Below are positions 34,396-45,682 of a DNA stretch of 60,000 nucleotides, piece after piece. The stretch comes from Strigamia acuminata. Its lineage: Eukaryota > Arthropoda > Chilopoda > Geophilomorpha > Linotaeniidae. The first letter of the stretch is position 1; each line of letters opens with the position of its first letter. Location: the NCBI GenBank assembly GCA_949358305.1, contig OX442315.1, positions 10,754,427 through 10,814,426 of the forward strand, read 5' to 3'. Position numbers and translations under genes: made by a program. The notes below the pieces were generated by a model that had not been told where the DNA came from, searched no databases, and was given only the letters and a program-made list of their open reading frames with translations.

Positions 34396-34585
34396 AGCAC
34401 TGCCACACAGAGAGATAGGTGACCCCACCTCTAGACAATGGATTAAAAGCCAAAACCCAATAATCTGGAGTCCCTGTCTCGTTATTACGTGAGTATGCGT
34501 CCCTCCCACTGTAGTAAATCCCCATACTGCAGTGGGTAAGACCATATCCAGTCACCTATCTCTCCGTGTGGCAGTGCTGTTAGGC
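34396..34585. repeat. Inverted repeat (ACAGCACTGCCACACAGAGA ...)
   Basis: ACAGCACTGCCACACAGAGA plus GATAGGTGAC at about 34396 is repeated inverted at about 34551-34582 (GTCACCTATCTCTCCGTGTG GCAGTGCTGT), arms of about 31 bp with one mismatch. Confidence 0.8.
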
Positions 34586-35189
34586 CAGATGACCAGATGA
34601 CCAGATAACTTAATTTCCGACACTTTTGTATGTCATTTTCAGAATCACCATGCTTTATTTGTTAAGTAACCAAATTTTGGGCCCATTCTGAAGCGGACCG
34701 AATTCTAAAGTACACCCTATTCGAGGATTCAGTTTGATGAAAATTCCCGCCCCCATGTTGCTTGAGAAGTGCCTTCTGACCATTCAGGCTCTTCGCACAT
34801 ACTCCCAAGTTACCAGCAAAACAATAATGTCTTTATTTTCCATTTTGGTTGCCCAAGCAACCTTATCTGGGCAACCGGGCAACAATACTTGTACATGCTC
34901 TGTGCACCGTAATATAATGGATGCAGCTTTGAAAACGGAACAAAGAATCAAGTGCTTCAATAAATATACTCTACTATTAAAGAAGAGAAAAGACTGTTAT
35001 CTGAATGTTGATTCAATAGACTCATAACCCAATGAACCTATAAATTACGCTTTAACTCAACCAATAAACTACAAACAGATTGAAGCTGCTCTGGAACGTA
35101 CTGTACATGCAACATGCGTACTGTCTGTACCCACATACGTGTAACGTCGCGCCAACGTTACACGTCACGCAAACGTTACACGTCTACAC

Positions 35190-35560
35190 ACAACACAATG
35201 ACAATTCCGTGTTTATTCAATTCATAATTCATCGGTCAATCAAATCAACATTCCGCGCTTATTCAATTCGGAATTCCTCGGTTATTAAATCATCATTCAG
35301 CACTTATTCAATTCGCAATTCTGTGCTTAATACTTTTCTTCTGGCGCGTTTATTCAACTACTCCTTCCGCGGTATTTTATTCATTATTGCGCGTTTGTTC
35401 AACTATTTTTTGCGCGGTATTTCATTCCGTTTTGGTGCTATGCGCGGTTAATCAAGTACTCAATTTTGGTTTGCCCGGTTATTCATCCTGCGCTTATTTC
35501 CGGATATTGGTGCCAATTATTATAAAATTATTACTTTTGCGCCCTTCATTATTGCGCGGT
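35190..35560. repeat. Degenerate tandem array (CGCGYTTATTCAAYT)
   Basis: Around ten imperfect repetitions of CGCGGTTATTCAATTCGGAAT-like units of 25-40 bases. Open frames on the plus strand here follow the repeat and show no domain. Confidence 0.55.
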
Positions 35561-37243
35561 AATTATCAATTCCCAAAGGATTCTCTTTATTTCGCCTTTC
35601 CAACAACGTTGTGTCAATGCCGACAAGCCGGCCCATTTCCTCGGCCCGCCCGGACATTTGACCAGCTAATGCGACCTGATTTACTCACGATTAGACCAGG
35701 GAATCCAGTATTTAAAACTTTGAATTTCTTACAAAACCCATAGGATTATTATTTGTTTACATTAATTCCTCGGTATTTACTAGTAGTAGATAAATGATAT
35801 GTCAGAATATTCACAGTTGTGAATATATCCATCAGACCAGATGTGTTTTGGTCTCCTGTTTGTAGCTAGCACCGGAGCGGTCGTCCCCGATGAGAGCCAC
35901 AGGAAATAAAGTAAATTCAGTTCCAAACCTTGTGGTCGTATAGTGGTTGAAATCCGGGTCATTCTCAACAGCACAAGATTAATTTAAATCTTGCATCAAG
36001 CAGTCCGTCGTTGGCACAAGCGCTGGAAGAAGGCATCTGGCTTTAAAGACTGAGTCCGCTTACTACTCACTAAACCGCATGTTGGTAATTAAGCAAAACT
36101 GAGTAGCAAAACATACGTGTTTATTGCACAAACTTAGTGAAAGAACTGAATATAAAGTCATGAACACAGAATAAAGAAAACTTTCTGACAATAACATTGC
36201 ATGAGAACAACAATTGTAACTAATGCTAAAGTCACATATCAATACATAGAGATAAAAAGAACAAGTAATTTCAACAATAATATTGCATCAGACAGCAAGC
36301 CACATGGATCTATTTTTATCCTCAAATTTCCAAATAGAACACAACACATTTCATTGTTTCAAAATAAACCTTTTTCCTCAAATTAGGGTTAACATCCAAA
36401 ATTACATGAGTTTTACAAAGAGAACATAATATCTTAACATCAAATATGACTCAAAACCTCCTTGATAACATAAGAACACTTTATTTAATAATATCAACCA
36501 TGCAATGAATAAATTCTATCTTAATCACACAAAATTCAGTAGGCACGCAAGGTCTCTGTAAACATAAATTTCCCCAAAAAATCCTCTAATCAACATGAAA
36601 CGGAAAAATAACTTCAACACCCCCTGGAATCACTTGACCAGGTGAAATCAAACATCTGAAAATTAATTCAATATTTTCTTTAAGCAGAAGCGGGATAATT
36701 TTCCCGTCCATTGTTGCGACTGCTCGCAACATGTTTGATGTTTATCTAGCTTTATTCAGTCAGTAATTCAATTTAGCAAGCGCAATGCCTTAGCCTATTT
36801 CTCAACATTGGCGTTAAGAATATTTATTTAGAATATTTATTAAGAATATTTATGTTTATTACAGAAGCAGAATTGGTACAATCTGAACAGATGCAGAACC
36901 AGATCTAAGGCTGAATGCAGAGCCAGATTAAATTCTAAGAACACTTATGCTTTCAAAAAAAAAAAAGAAAACTCTCTATCATTATTCTATTTAATTGCCA
37001 CATTTCACTGCCGTCTGGTGAAGTAAACTTACAACACACGCATAATATAGATTTAATCAACGTATGAAGAACAATAGCAGATAATTGTATTGGGGTTTTC
37101 CGCTATTAGTTCTAAAGAAATGGTATTTCTTTGTAGTTTATGAATAACATTGTGGAGCAATATCAGTTCACATCTCCGTTGCATACACCTACTCAGTCTG
37201 AAACAACCTTTTATAGTCACAGTCGAGCACAAGCTTACACACC

Positions 37244-40200
37244 ATGCCAGGTAGATTGAGTCGAAATTCAGAAACTTATTCAATGTCAAACCAATTTGTT
37301 CACGATTTGATGGAAGTACATTTTGATGATCCATTCACACCGCCACACCAAAAAGGTAACGTGTATGTTTTAAATATATGCATTGGTGCCTCCAGGAACC
37401 CAAAATAATTTACACAACATCACAACTTTGTTTGCCAACATGACTGCCTGCATGAAGGCAATAATAGTTTGTGGTGGTGGCCGAGTGGTTAAGGCAATAG
37501 ACTAGGAATCTTTCCACACAGGTTTAAATCCTGTTGTCTGTGAAATTTTTTACTTTTATTTATTTATTTATATTTAGCAGTAACTTTAATGTTTGTAATT
37601 TTATATTTGTTAAAAAATTAAAATTAATTTAATTAAAATTTTCGTAAAACAAATATAAAATTACAAACATTAAAATTACTGCTAAAGAAATAAAAAATAA
37701 AAGTAAAAATCTTCACAGACAACAGGAACGCAATTAACACGATCAAATGCTGTTTAGAATCTACTCAGCAAGATGAAGAACATGAACGGATATTTATTCC
37801 GAGAGAAGAGAACATGTCTTGAGAAAACATACAACAATCACACGTAGAGAGAGTGCTCTAGTGAGTAAAAAGTAATTAACAACAAACGAGATTCACAGAG
37901 CATCGAAAAACTATCAAATACAAAGCAAATCAACACAACATTACACAGAGTTTATGATTGCACACATGAAACCATTTCAACAATTGTAATTGGAAATTTT
38001 GTTCTAACTTAAACCATTTAAAAAGTACAAAATGAATGACCTTGAAGATGACCTTCCAGGTCAAATGTAAGGTCACCACTGGATAGCCCACCCTCGACTT
38101 TCTATTCGGCCACATTATTAGAATTAGCGTAACTTCAGTCATTTTCAAGAAAAAAGATGTTTCCAGACTTTTGACTCACCCCGTATATTGATTCAATTCC
38201 GATCAAATTTATATTACAGGACCTGATTACATTTACCCAACTCCAGAACCACGAACATGGTTACCTGATGGTAAAGTCCGGATGACTGCTGCTAAATATT
38301 CCAAATCAGTAGTCACATTTTTCCGTCAGGTGGTAAAAAATAATCCAAATAAAATAGCTTTGGTGGCCAAGAAAAATGGAATTGACATTAAATGGACATA
38401 TTCTCAATATTTGACCGATGTTACATTAGCTGCCAAAGGTTTTATCAAGGTAAAAAAAAATTAATTCTGTTTCATCATTCACGTATAATAATTTGTTATT
38501 AATTTCTTTCCAGCTTGGTCTTAGTCCATTCAATGGAGTTTGCATTCTGGGGTTCAACTCCCCAGAATGGCTCATCTCACATTTAGCCGCCATTTTTGCT
38601 GGGTTGGTATTAGTAAAATTAAGCTTAACACTTTTGTAATTATAATAATTATTGTTATTAACCAGGGGATTACCAGCTGGTATCTATACAACCAACTCTC
38701 CAGCAGCATGTTTTCATATTATCAATGACTCCAATGCCAACATTGTTGTAGTAGAAAACGAATTCCAACTGGAGAAAATTCTAAAAATCCGTGATACTTT
38801 ACCTCAATTAAAAGCAATTATTCAATACAGTGGGACACCAACTCATCCTGATGTTATATCTGTAAGTAGCAGCATTGAAAATAGCTAACCCATCCGCTTT
38901 AAGCCACATATCGGTATAACTAAAATTTGACCAGACTGCCGGTAAACCCAATTGTTTTAAATAAGTATGAAGTTTTTTCACCGGCATGTCAGTACAAGCT
39001 TTGTGATCGATTCTCGGTCACTGCAGCACAGTATCCGCATGACCAGTCCAACACCACCCCGCCAGGTGTAGTTGACGGTTGAGGTTTAGTGATAACATCA
39101 CATCCGGTCACTGACCAACAACCAATGGGAAAAAGTACTCTCGTACCCAGGGTGCAAAAGTGGACTATAAAAGGCCCAACATCCTCTTTGGACCCCAGAG
39201 TTACTTAGGAACAGCACTGGTTCACACCTTGCTGTTCTCCACTCTTGTTCACCATTGAGATGCTTAGGAACTCGACCGGTATGTCAGTCGCAGTACCGTG
39301 AGTGATCCATGGGCCACAATGCACAGCCGAATGGCCATGCTGCACTACTGGTTAACCCCAACCACATGTGCCGTGTGTGGTCGCAGGATTGCTGCAGCAA
39401 TGCAATATGAAAGGCATGAGATTCTGACCCCTAGACACTAAATAAAGGTCCTAAACCATTAAATACAGTATCTTGTGCACATTTCTATTAATGTGTCATG
39501 CATCCGGCGCTGTTTAGGCACTCCAATGCCCTATACTCTTTCCGAACTCAAGAAGAGCCCTGGAAGCTGGGCTCCCATTGGCCGAGCTATCTCACTAGTG
39601 TAGCAGTAGTTGCATTGCAGTTCCAAGTAGGCCAATGGGAGCCCAGCTTCCAGGGCTCTTCTTGAGTTCGGAAAGAGTATAATAGCGTCCGTCCACTCTC
39701 ACAGCTTTATGACTGAAACTTCTAAAAGTTGGCAATTCCATCTACAGTGGCAAAAAGCCACCAACATGTAACAAATGGTTACTGTTGTGTTTATTAATTA
39801 AATGCTTCTAAATATACTTTAAATTTTGTTCTGATTGCTATTGGCTATTGTTACTGCTTGCTGCAGGAAGCCATCTTTTTAGTTCAGTGTGTTTAATGTG
39901 TTGTATCAAGAATTCACTTTTTTAAGTCACTTCTCACTTGTTTATGTGATTCTGTTGATGTTTGAATGCACTTACCAGTTAGTTACATTTGCTTTTGCTG
40001 ATTACCATCGAACTAGAGCATGTGAGATTACATACTTGTAAGTTAGTTGTTAAGTATTATTTCATTGAAGTGTCCTTATAAGTTAAATTACAAACAAATG
40101 GTTTTAAAATACGATGCTGATTAAAATCTTTAATTGGTTATTTCTGTAGTGGCCTGACTTACTTAAAGTGGGCCAATCACTTCCTGATGATGTCTTAGAT

Positions 40201-42628
40201 AGAAGAATTAAAAGTCTGGCAATGAATCAATGCTGCTTTCTAATCTACACGGTAAATATGAATACATGGCATGATTCAATTAAATATTAAATTAAATTGT
40301 GATTACATAACCCCAGTCGGGTACAACAGGAAATCCAAAAGGAGTGATGATATCTCATAATAATGTAAGTTGTACTCATATTATCTTTAAATTGATAATT
40401 CTTTAGATTTTAAAATTTAGATTATGGCTTTTACGCATTTTACTACAACCAAATTCTTGATTTACAAGAAGAATGATAGAGTGATATCATATCTTCCTTT
40501 GAGCCATATGGCAGCTTTAGTAAGTACATGGAATTTACATAAGAAGAATTAGAGTTAGAATCAACTATAAGCTTAAATAATACGGAGTAATAATTATTTA
40601 CTTCTTTTAAATTTCAAGGGCATCGATTTATATTTATCTGTTCAAATGGCTGCTACTGTTTATTTTGCAACTCCAGACGCATTAAAAGTAAGTTGGGATT
40701 GAGCCGGTCTTGGAATTTAGTTTCACCTGACTAACTGACTATTCTATCAATACATTAGGGTAAATTTGTTGATAGCCTCCGCGAAGCCCAACCCACGGTT
40801 TTAATAGCCGTGCCAAGAGTTATCGAAAAGATTTACGAGAAATTACAAGATGCCGAAATACAAATGAAGCCATTCAAGAAATCGGTCTTTCAATGGGCAC
40901 AACAAAAAGGAATAAAGCACCATCTGTATAAGTAATGCTGTAAAAAGAATATATTTATTTAAATTTGTGATTTTATTTTATTTTAAAAACAGAAATGGGA
41001 ATAACATGGCGTACAATTTGGCTAAAAGACTCGTGTTTAGCAAAGTAAAAACTCAAATGGGATTGCAACACATTACGTATATTATTGCTGGAGGTGCACC
41101 GATAGCTCCCGAAATTAAAAAATACTTTATGGGCTTGGATTTGGTTGTGTTGGACGTATTTGGACTCAGTGAAAGCACTGCTATCCACATTGGTACCACG
41201 AAAGAAAATGTGCAACTGGACAGTGTCGGAAATGTAAATTACATCAACGATTACAAAGTAAAAATATCCAATCCAAGGGAAGATGGAAACGGAGAGGTAA
41301 GTCAATTAAAAGGTAGAACAACATAAAGGTATGTGACCAGTTTCCGGTTACTGCCAACACAGTGTAATTGGTCTAGTTCAACCCCACCCCACCAGTTGTC
41401 GCGTCCTACTTTGTATAGGTTTAGATGCGCTAACGTGTAATACTTTATCTGTGATCTACTTATGCAAATACCCAAATGAATACCAAATGTATGTAAATGA
41501 ACAAGTTATTTATTCAATAGGCATTATGCCTTAAAATACACTTAGTAAAATAGTCTAGAGTCGACTTGGTCAGAGTCGAACAAAGGATTTCTCAAGATGG
41601 CGTCCTCGGTTCCGCGTGGTTGGCGGAACAATGGCGGCGTCTCGAGTTGTCGTTAATGGAGCCAACACGGGGGAACGACTCTTCAATCATAGTGACTCAG
41701 AGGGAAAGTATCCACTTCGGGGGACACTTCTCCAACTGGGTCACCACACAGTGAAAGTTGACGATCAAGGGGATTATTACCAAGGCTCAGTTTAAACAAA
41801 TATATTTACAGTTTATTTGATTTTTGTTTCAGATCATATTGCATGGGCCTAACGTTTGCATGGGTTATCTTCAACTCGAAAAGGAAACCGTAAAAACTAT
41901 CGATGATACTCAGTGGCTTTATACTGGAGACGAAGGAATGATTGACAAAAATGGATACCTTTACATTACCGGTCGTACAAAAGGTATACTTTTATCTTTT
42001 TTACACATTATTTAGCACATATTTAAGTAATGTAATCTTATTATACAGAGTTGATCATAACATCAGGAGGAGAAAACATTCCACCAATTCTTATTGAAAA
42101 TTGTGTTAAGAGATATCTACCGGTAGTTAGCAACTGCATGCTAATTGGAGACAGAAGAAAATATCTAACAATGTTAATAACATTAAAGGTAATTAAGTGT
42201 GTGTATTCAACTAAAACGCAGATTAAATTTTCTGTATTAAAGACCGAGGTGGATCCTGAAACACAACAACCAACTGATCAATTGTCACAACAAGCAATTT
42301 CATGGTGTCAGTCTGTGGGCAGCCTCGTTACATCGGTTTCTGAAGTGATACAGACCAAAGATGAAAATGTAATGGTTGCAATTCAGAATGGAATTACAAA
42401 ATATAACACGGAAGATGCCGTATCCAACGCTCAAAAAGTTCAGAAGTGGATTATTTTGCCGGAAGATTTTAGTATTGGCAATGGAGATTTTGGTAAATTT
42501 ATATTCAATTTATCATTATAGATAAATTCATCATGCTTTTTCTCTTTCGTTTAGGCCCTACTGGAAAGATGAGACGACCTATTATTACTAAAAAATACAT
42601 TGCAGAAATTGACAAAATGTATGCTTAA
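37244..42628 (+). CDS. ACSBG: Bubblegum-type long-chain acyl-CoA synthetase, tandem copy 3
   Basis: Fourteen exons: 37244-37355, 38220-38449, 38514-38602, 38666-38861, 40150-40251, 40317-40364, 40421-40519, 40619-40687, 40759-40931, 40993-41296, 41833-41983, 42049-42188, 42243-42492, 42555-42628; 678 aa. The start at 37244 has an A at -3; an internal ATG at 37283 would give 665 aa and begins MSNQ like copy 1, so the 13-residue extension is unproven. Motifs: SGTTGNPKGVMISHNN, FGLSEST (Phe for the usual Tyr), YTGDEG, ITSGGEN, TGKMRRP. The intron that splits copies 1 and 2 after GLSES is absent here, fusing exons 10 and 11. The intron 42189-42242 is only 54 nt and has no stop in frame. It is the most diverged of the three but catalytic residues are intact. 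Confidence 0.95.
37471..37728 (+). repeat. tRNA-Ser-derived SINE with inverted tail copy
   Basis: 37478-37531 has a tRNA-like head with an A box (TGGCCGAGTGG) and a B box (GGTTTAAATCC), a serine-type arrangement with a degenerate anticodon arm. The acceptor stem does not pair, so it is not a functional tRNA. The downstream tail (about 37529-37611) is repeated in inverted orientation at 37643-37726, giving a large hairpin. Lies in intron 1 of the third ACSBG gene. Confidence 0.7.
38900..39480 (+). repeat. LTR-like repeat in ACSBG copy 3 intron 4
   Basis: CAGTCCAACACCACCCCGCC, then a TATA-like GGACTATAAAAGGCCC at about 39162-39177, then AATAAAGG at about 39441 followed by TGTGCACATTTCT and CATGCATCCGG. 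This promoter-then-poly(A) order is that of a solo LTR. A related TAATTGGTCTAGTTCAACCCCACCC block occurs at 41365-41400. No internal coding region is attached and borders are not defined. Confidence 0.35.
39532..39681. repeat. Perfect 52-bp inverted repeat
   Basis: TATACTCTTTCCGAACTCAA and the next 32 bases (to 39583) recur exactly in inverted orientation at 39630-39681, separated by 46 bases. Contains GGGCTCCCATTGGCC and its complement. In intron 4 of the third ACSBG gene. Confidence 0.97.
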
Positions 42629-42670
42629 TTAGCATGAAGGCTGCAATTATTTGTTTGTTTGTTTGTTTCC

Positions 42671-42676
42671 AATAAA
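42671..42676 (+). terminator. Poly(A) signal of ACSBG copy 3
   Basis: AATAAA 43 bases after the stop codon, preceded by a (GTTT)n stretch. Confidence 0.6.
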
Positions 42677-42947
42677 AATACACATATCAACATGTTCAAT
42701 ACGTTTTGCCACCGATGGCACCACATAGTATATAGCCGCACTGTATTGTGGGATGACAACGGGTAACAAACAAGCTTAGTTGGCCAGCATTGCATGACAT
42801 GTAATTGCTGTCATCCAATCAGTGCACCAGACAACGAATCAATAAAAAATAACACACGAATACGGATATGTCATCCGTGGTTCATGCTTGTATACGGTTT
42901 TTATTCAGTTTATGTATACGTTTATTGACAATAAAGTGAAAATAAAT

Positions 42948-45682
42948 TTAAGTTAATTTGGCAATACAGTTCCCTTGGATGCAAATCTGAAGAAAAAAAA
43001 GATTTCAATGAAATTTTAATAATATACAGGGTGGTCAAAAAATCTGGTTCACATCCGACTAACGTTTTAAACCTTTTTTCTCAAAACTTTTCAGAAAGAG
43101 ATAATTTTTTAAAAACAGTTGTAGACTAATTGGATCGTGCTCTACCACTTTCTAATTCACTTTTTCTCTCTATCTGTCACGGTTCTCGAGTTACAATATG
43201 GATGACCTTGAAGATGACATCCGACCCCCAAAATACTACCCTGACAATCATTTTGCTAAATCAACATTTAAAACAGTTTGGGAATTATTTACTGTGAACC
43301 AGACTTTTTGACCACCCCGTATATAAAATTTCATGTACTCTTACTCTTCCTCCGAAACACGAAGTTCCTTCGGGAACCCATCTCATATATTTAATTCTGC
43401 GGCTCGCCCCAGAACCGCCCAGATAACACAAAACCATTTCACAAGGATCTTTCTTCAGTTTGTTATATACTTCCTGCAAGTGCGAGTAAAAGGTTTATTG
43501 TTTACAACTGCAATATTTTTTTAGCTCATTTTTTTTTAAAAAAATTTACTTTTTGTACTTCCGCACTGGTTTCACCAAACTGAAGTTTACAGATCTGATC
43601 TCTGGTCAGATTCGGAACTTCGGGCAAAATCGGGATATCCGAATGACGCGTATTGTACACGCACTCCGCATCGGGATGACTAAAATGTAACAAAATTAAA
43701 TTATAAATCACATAATTTTGAAATGAACTGATTACATACTTGAGTTGTTCGTGAATTGCATCTAAAGTGCAATCAGAAAAGGTTATCACGTTTGCATTCA
43801 CCTTAGGTTTAATTGTCGCCATTATGCTATTTTTGGTGCACTTTGTAGGATCGTCATGATGTGAGCCCAATCTAAACGCATGTAATTGAATTGCAGTGAA
43901 GCCTAAAAACTATTTTGTATTGCAGTGAAGCCTTAAAACTATTTGTATTGCAGCGAAGCCTTCAGTAAAAATGCTCACAGGTGTGCCAGTTCATGAGCAC
44001 CAGTGAATAATCCAGAGTACAAAGGAGCATTGTGATCTTCAATTATTCCACAATTTAACATTCTCTGTATAACAGCATTATTTTTACACACTCCAGTTGT
44101 TGTTGCAACACCCACAATTTCTCTACCCAGCTGGTTGCCATGAATGTGGGCTAGATCCAATCTATTGGATATCATTTAATCAGTGTCATTTGATTGAAAA
44201 CTTAATCTGAAATCAATCTCACCCAGTGTGTAATACTGAAACATCATACAGAGGGAATTTCTTTTGTTCTTTGTACAACCACTCACCCAGACTTTCTAAT
44301 ATTTTATTTGCATCTGGAGTGTTGAATTGGATGAATGAATTAGATATCCATTTAAAATCCTGGATATTAAAATTATATTTATAATATTTGTACTCATTTG
44401 TGATATATATGTGTGTTGTTTCCACTTACATCCAACACAACTACTCCGGACAGCGAAAGTTGGACTTTCGGCTTCGAAGTAGCCCTGAATTTATTTTGCA
44501 CCTGCAAGTAAAATAATTTTAACTTTTCATAAATCTGTTTCATGAATCTCTGCTGGATAGATTTACAAAATTCCAGAATATGCCCAAGTATTTTTTAATG
44601 GAAGTGTGGTGTGTTGACAGATTCTTGTATATTATTTGGTCCAGCAGAACAAGGACTTCCACTGTTGCAACCTTACTAAATCCAGGCAATCGTTTTGCAG
44701 AAGAATGGTTTGAAATTGCTGGAATAAATAATTAAACATTAATAACAATTTACAATAATAAAAATTATTGAGAAATGATTCATTCACATTTTGATTCCAC
44801 AGACACAATTGGTAATAAAATTGGAATTAATCTTCTTCAGAAACACAAACCTTTATGTCAGAATTTATGTACTAAACTAGTTAATAAACAAAAAAATGAA
44901 ACAATACCTTCAATGGTGGGACAACCAATATTTGAATTTTGATTTGATATCTTGCTTGCCATGTGGTGACCATTAGAACTCCAAATCCTCATTGTATCAT
45001 CCACAATACCATCCTTTTTAGATAAATAAATAAATAGAAATATGCAATTGAACAAGCAATTTGACTTTGGATTAAAGTGTCAGGTACTACATAAGCTTAT
45101 AACTTTTATTGCTGAAAATGATATTTTTACTAGAAAAGTTTATTGAGAGTTTGCAATTAAAGAAACCACAACTGACCATTTGAATTTGTCCATTGACTTC
45201 CTGGATATAAAATGATCCATGGTTATTTTCATCAGTGTAGAAAGAGCCACTAAGAGATTCTGATTTCTAAAAGAAAAATATAATTTTTTTGTAGTTTTTT
45301 AATTTTATAATTCTGTATTATGTTTGAAATCATTTACCTGTAAGGTTAAATCTTCAATAATATTTGAATCATAATCATCTTCTTGGATTTTATTTTGAAG
45401 GATCTTAAAATTTGGTGAAAAAATTGTTGTTGGAGTAAGTTTGAAAGTAAACAATTTGCCAAAAGTTTTGAATTGAATTTGCTGAAATTGATGTTTTGTG
45501 CCAGATTGACCAATCACTTTGATTCCTTCAACAATACTTTGAGTGTCATCATCTTGTAAGGTCTGTAAAATGAAACAAAGAAATTACATTTGTTTTAAAA
45601 CCACTTTTGGTTTTCTTACTGAATATGAAGAATTGCATTGGGTGCACAAAATTAAAAACCAAACAACACAAGATGGCTTCAT
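42948..45682 (-). CDS. Secreted M12B (reprolysin-type) zinc metalloprotease A
   Basis: Twelve exons in transcript order: 45620-45682, 45338-45562, 45177-45266, 44908-45013, 44567-44718, 44430-44501, 44223-44359, 43979-44161, 43740-43871, 43550-43679, 43345-43473, 42948-42986; 485 aa, all in frame. Exon 1 is a signal peptide (CVVWFLILCTQC). A short propeptide follows, then the protease domain from about TVEVLVLLDQIIY. The zinc motif HELAHLLGSHHD spans the exon 8/9 junction and has all three His and the Glu; a Met-turn-like NSIMATI follows. The C-terminal cysteine-rich part (DQICKLQFGE, RWVPEGTSCFGGR, CIQGNC) resembles the ancillary region of ADAMTS proteins, but there is no thrombospondin repeat or membrane anchor. 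GCPT in exon 4 might serve as a cysteine switch. Substrate unknown. Confidence 0.93.
43024..43323. mobile_element. TIR element filling the last intron of metalloprotease A
   Basis: ATACAGGGTGGTCAAAAAAT at the left and TTTTTGACCACCCCGTATAT at the right are inverted complements, with the match extending through CTGGTTCACA. About 300 bp of the 358-bp intron. A half-copy with the same terminus lies at about 37970-38195. Confidence 0.9.

Larger units (their letters stand above)
33904..37243. other. Intergenic region between ACSBG copies 2 and 3
   Basis: No coding exon recognised despite several open frames. 34396-34585 holds an inverted repeat and 35190-35560 a degenerate tandem array (see separate entries). 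36100-36700 is AT-rich with no recognised feature. Parts of 34000-34560 resemble the LTR-like repeat at 38900-39480 in having short CAGCACTGG and CCAGTCCAAC-type blocks. Confidence 0.4.

Noticed and set aside
34180-34555. Open frames of 94 and 121 codons on the minus strand
   Set aside because: They overlap an inverted repeat, and neither resembles a known protein; likely chance frames in less AT-rich repeat DNA.
35080-35743. Two open frames of about 120 codons
   Set aside because: They follow a degenerate tandem repeat and show no domain or splice structure.
37471-37542. Functional tRNA-Ser gene
   Set aside because: A and B boxes are present but the acceptor stem does not pair and the anticodon arm is degenerate, so it is treated as a SINE head.
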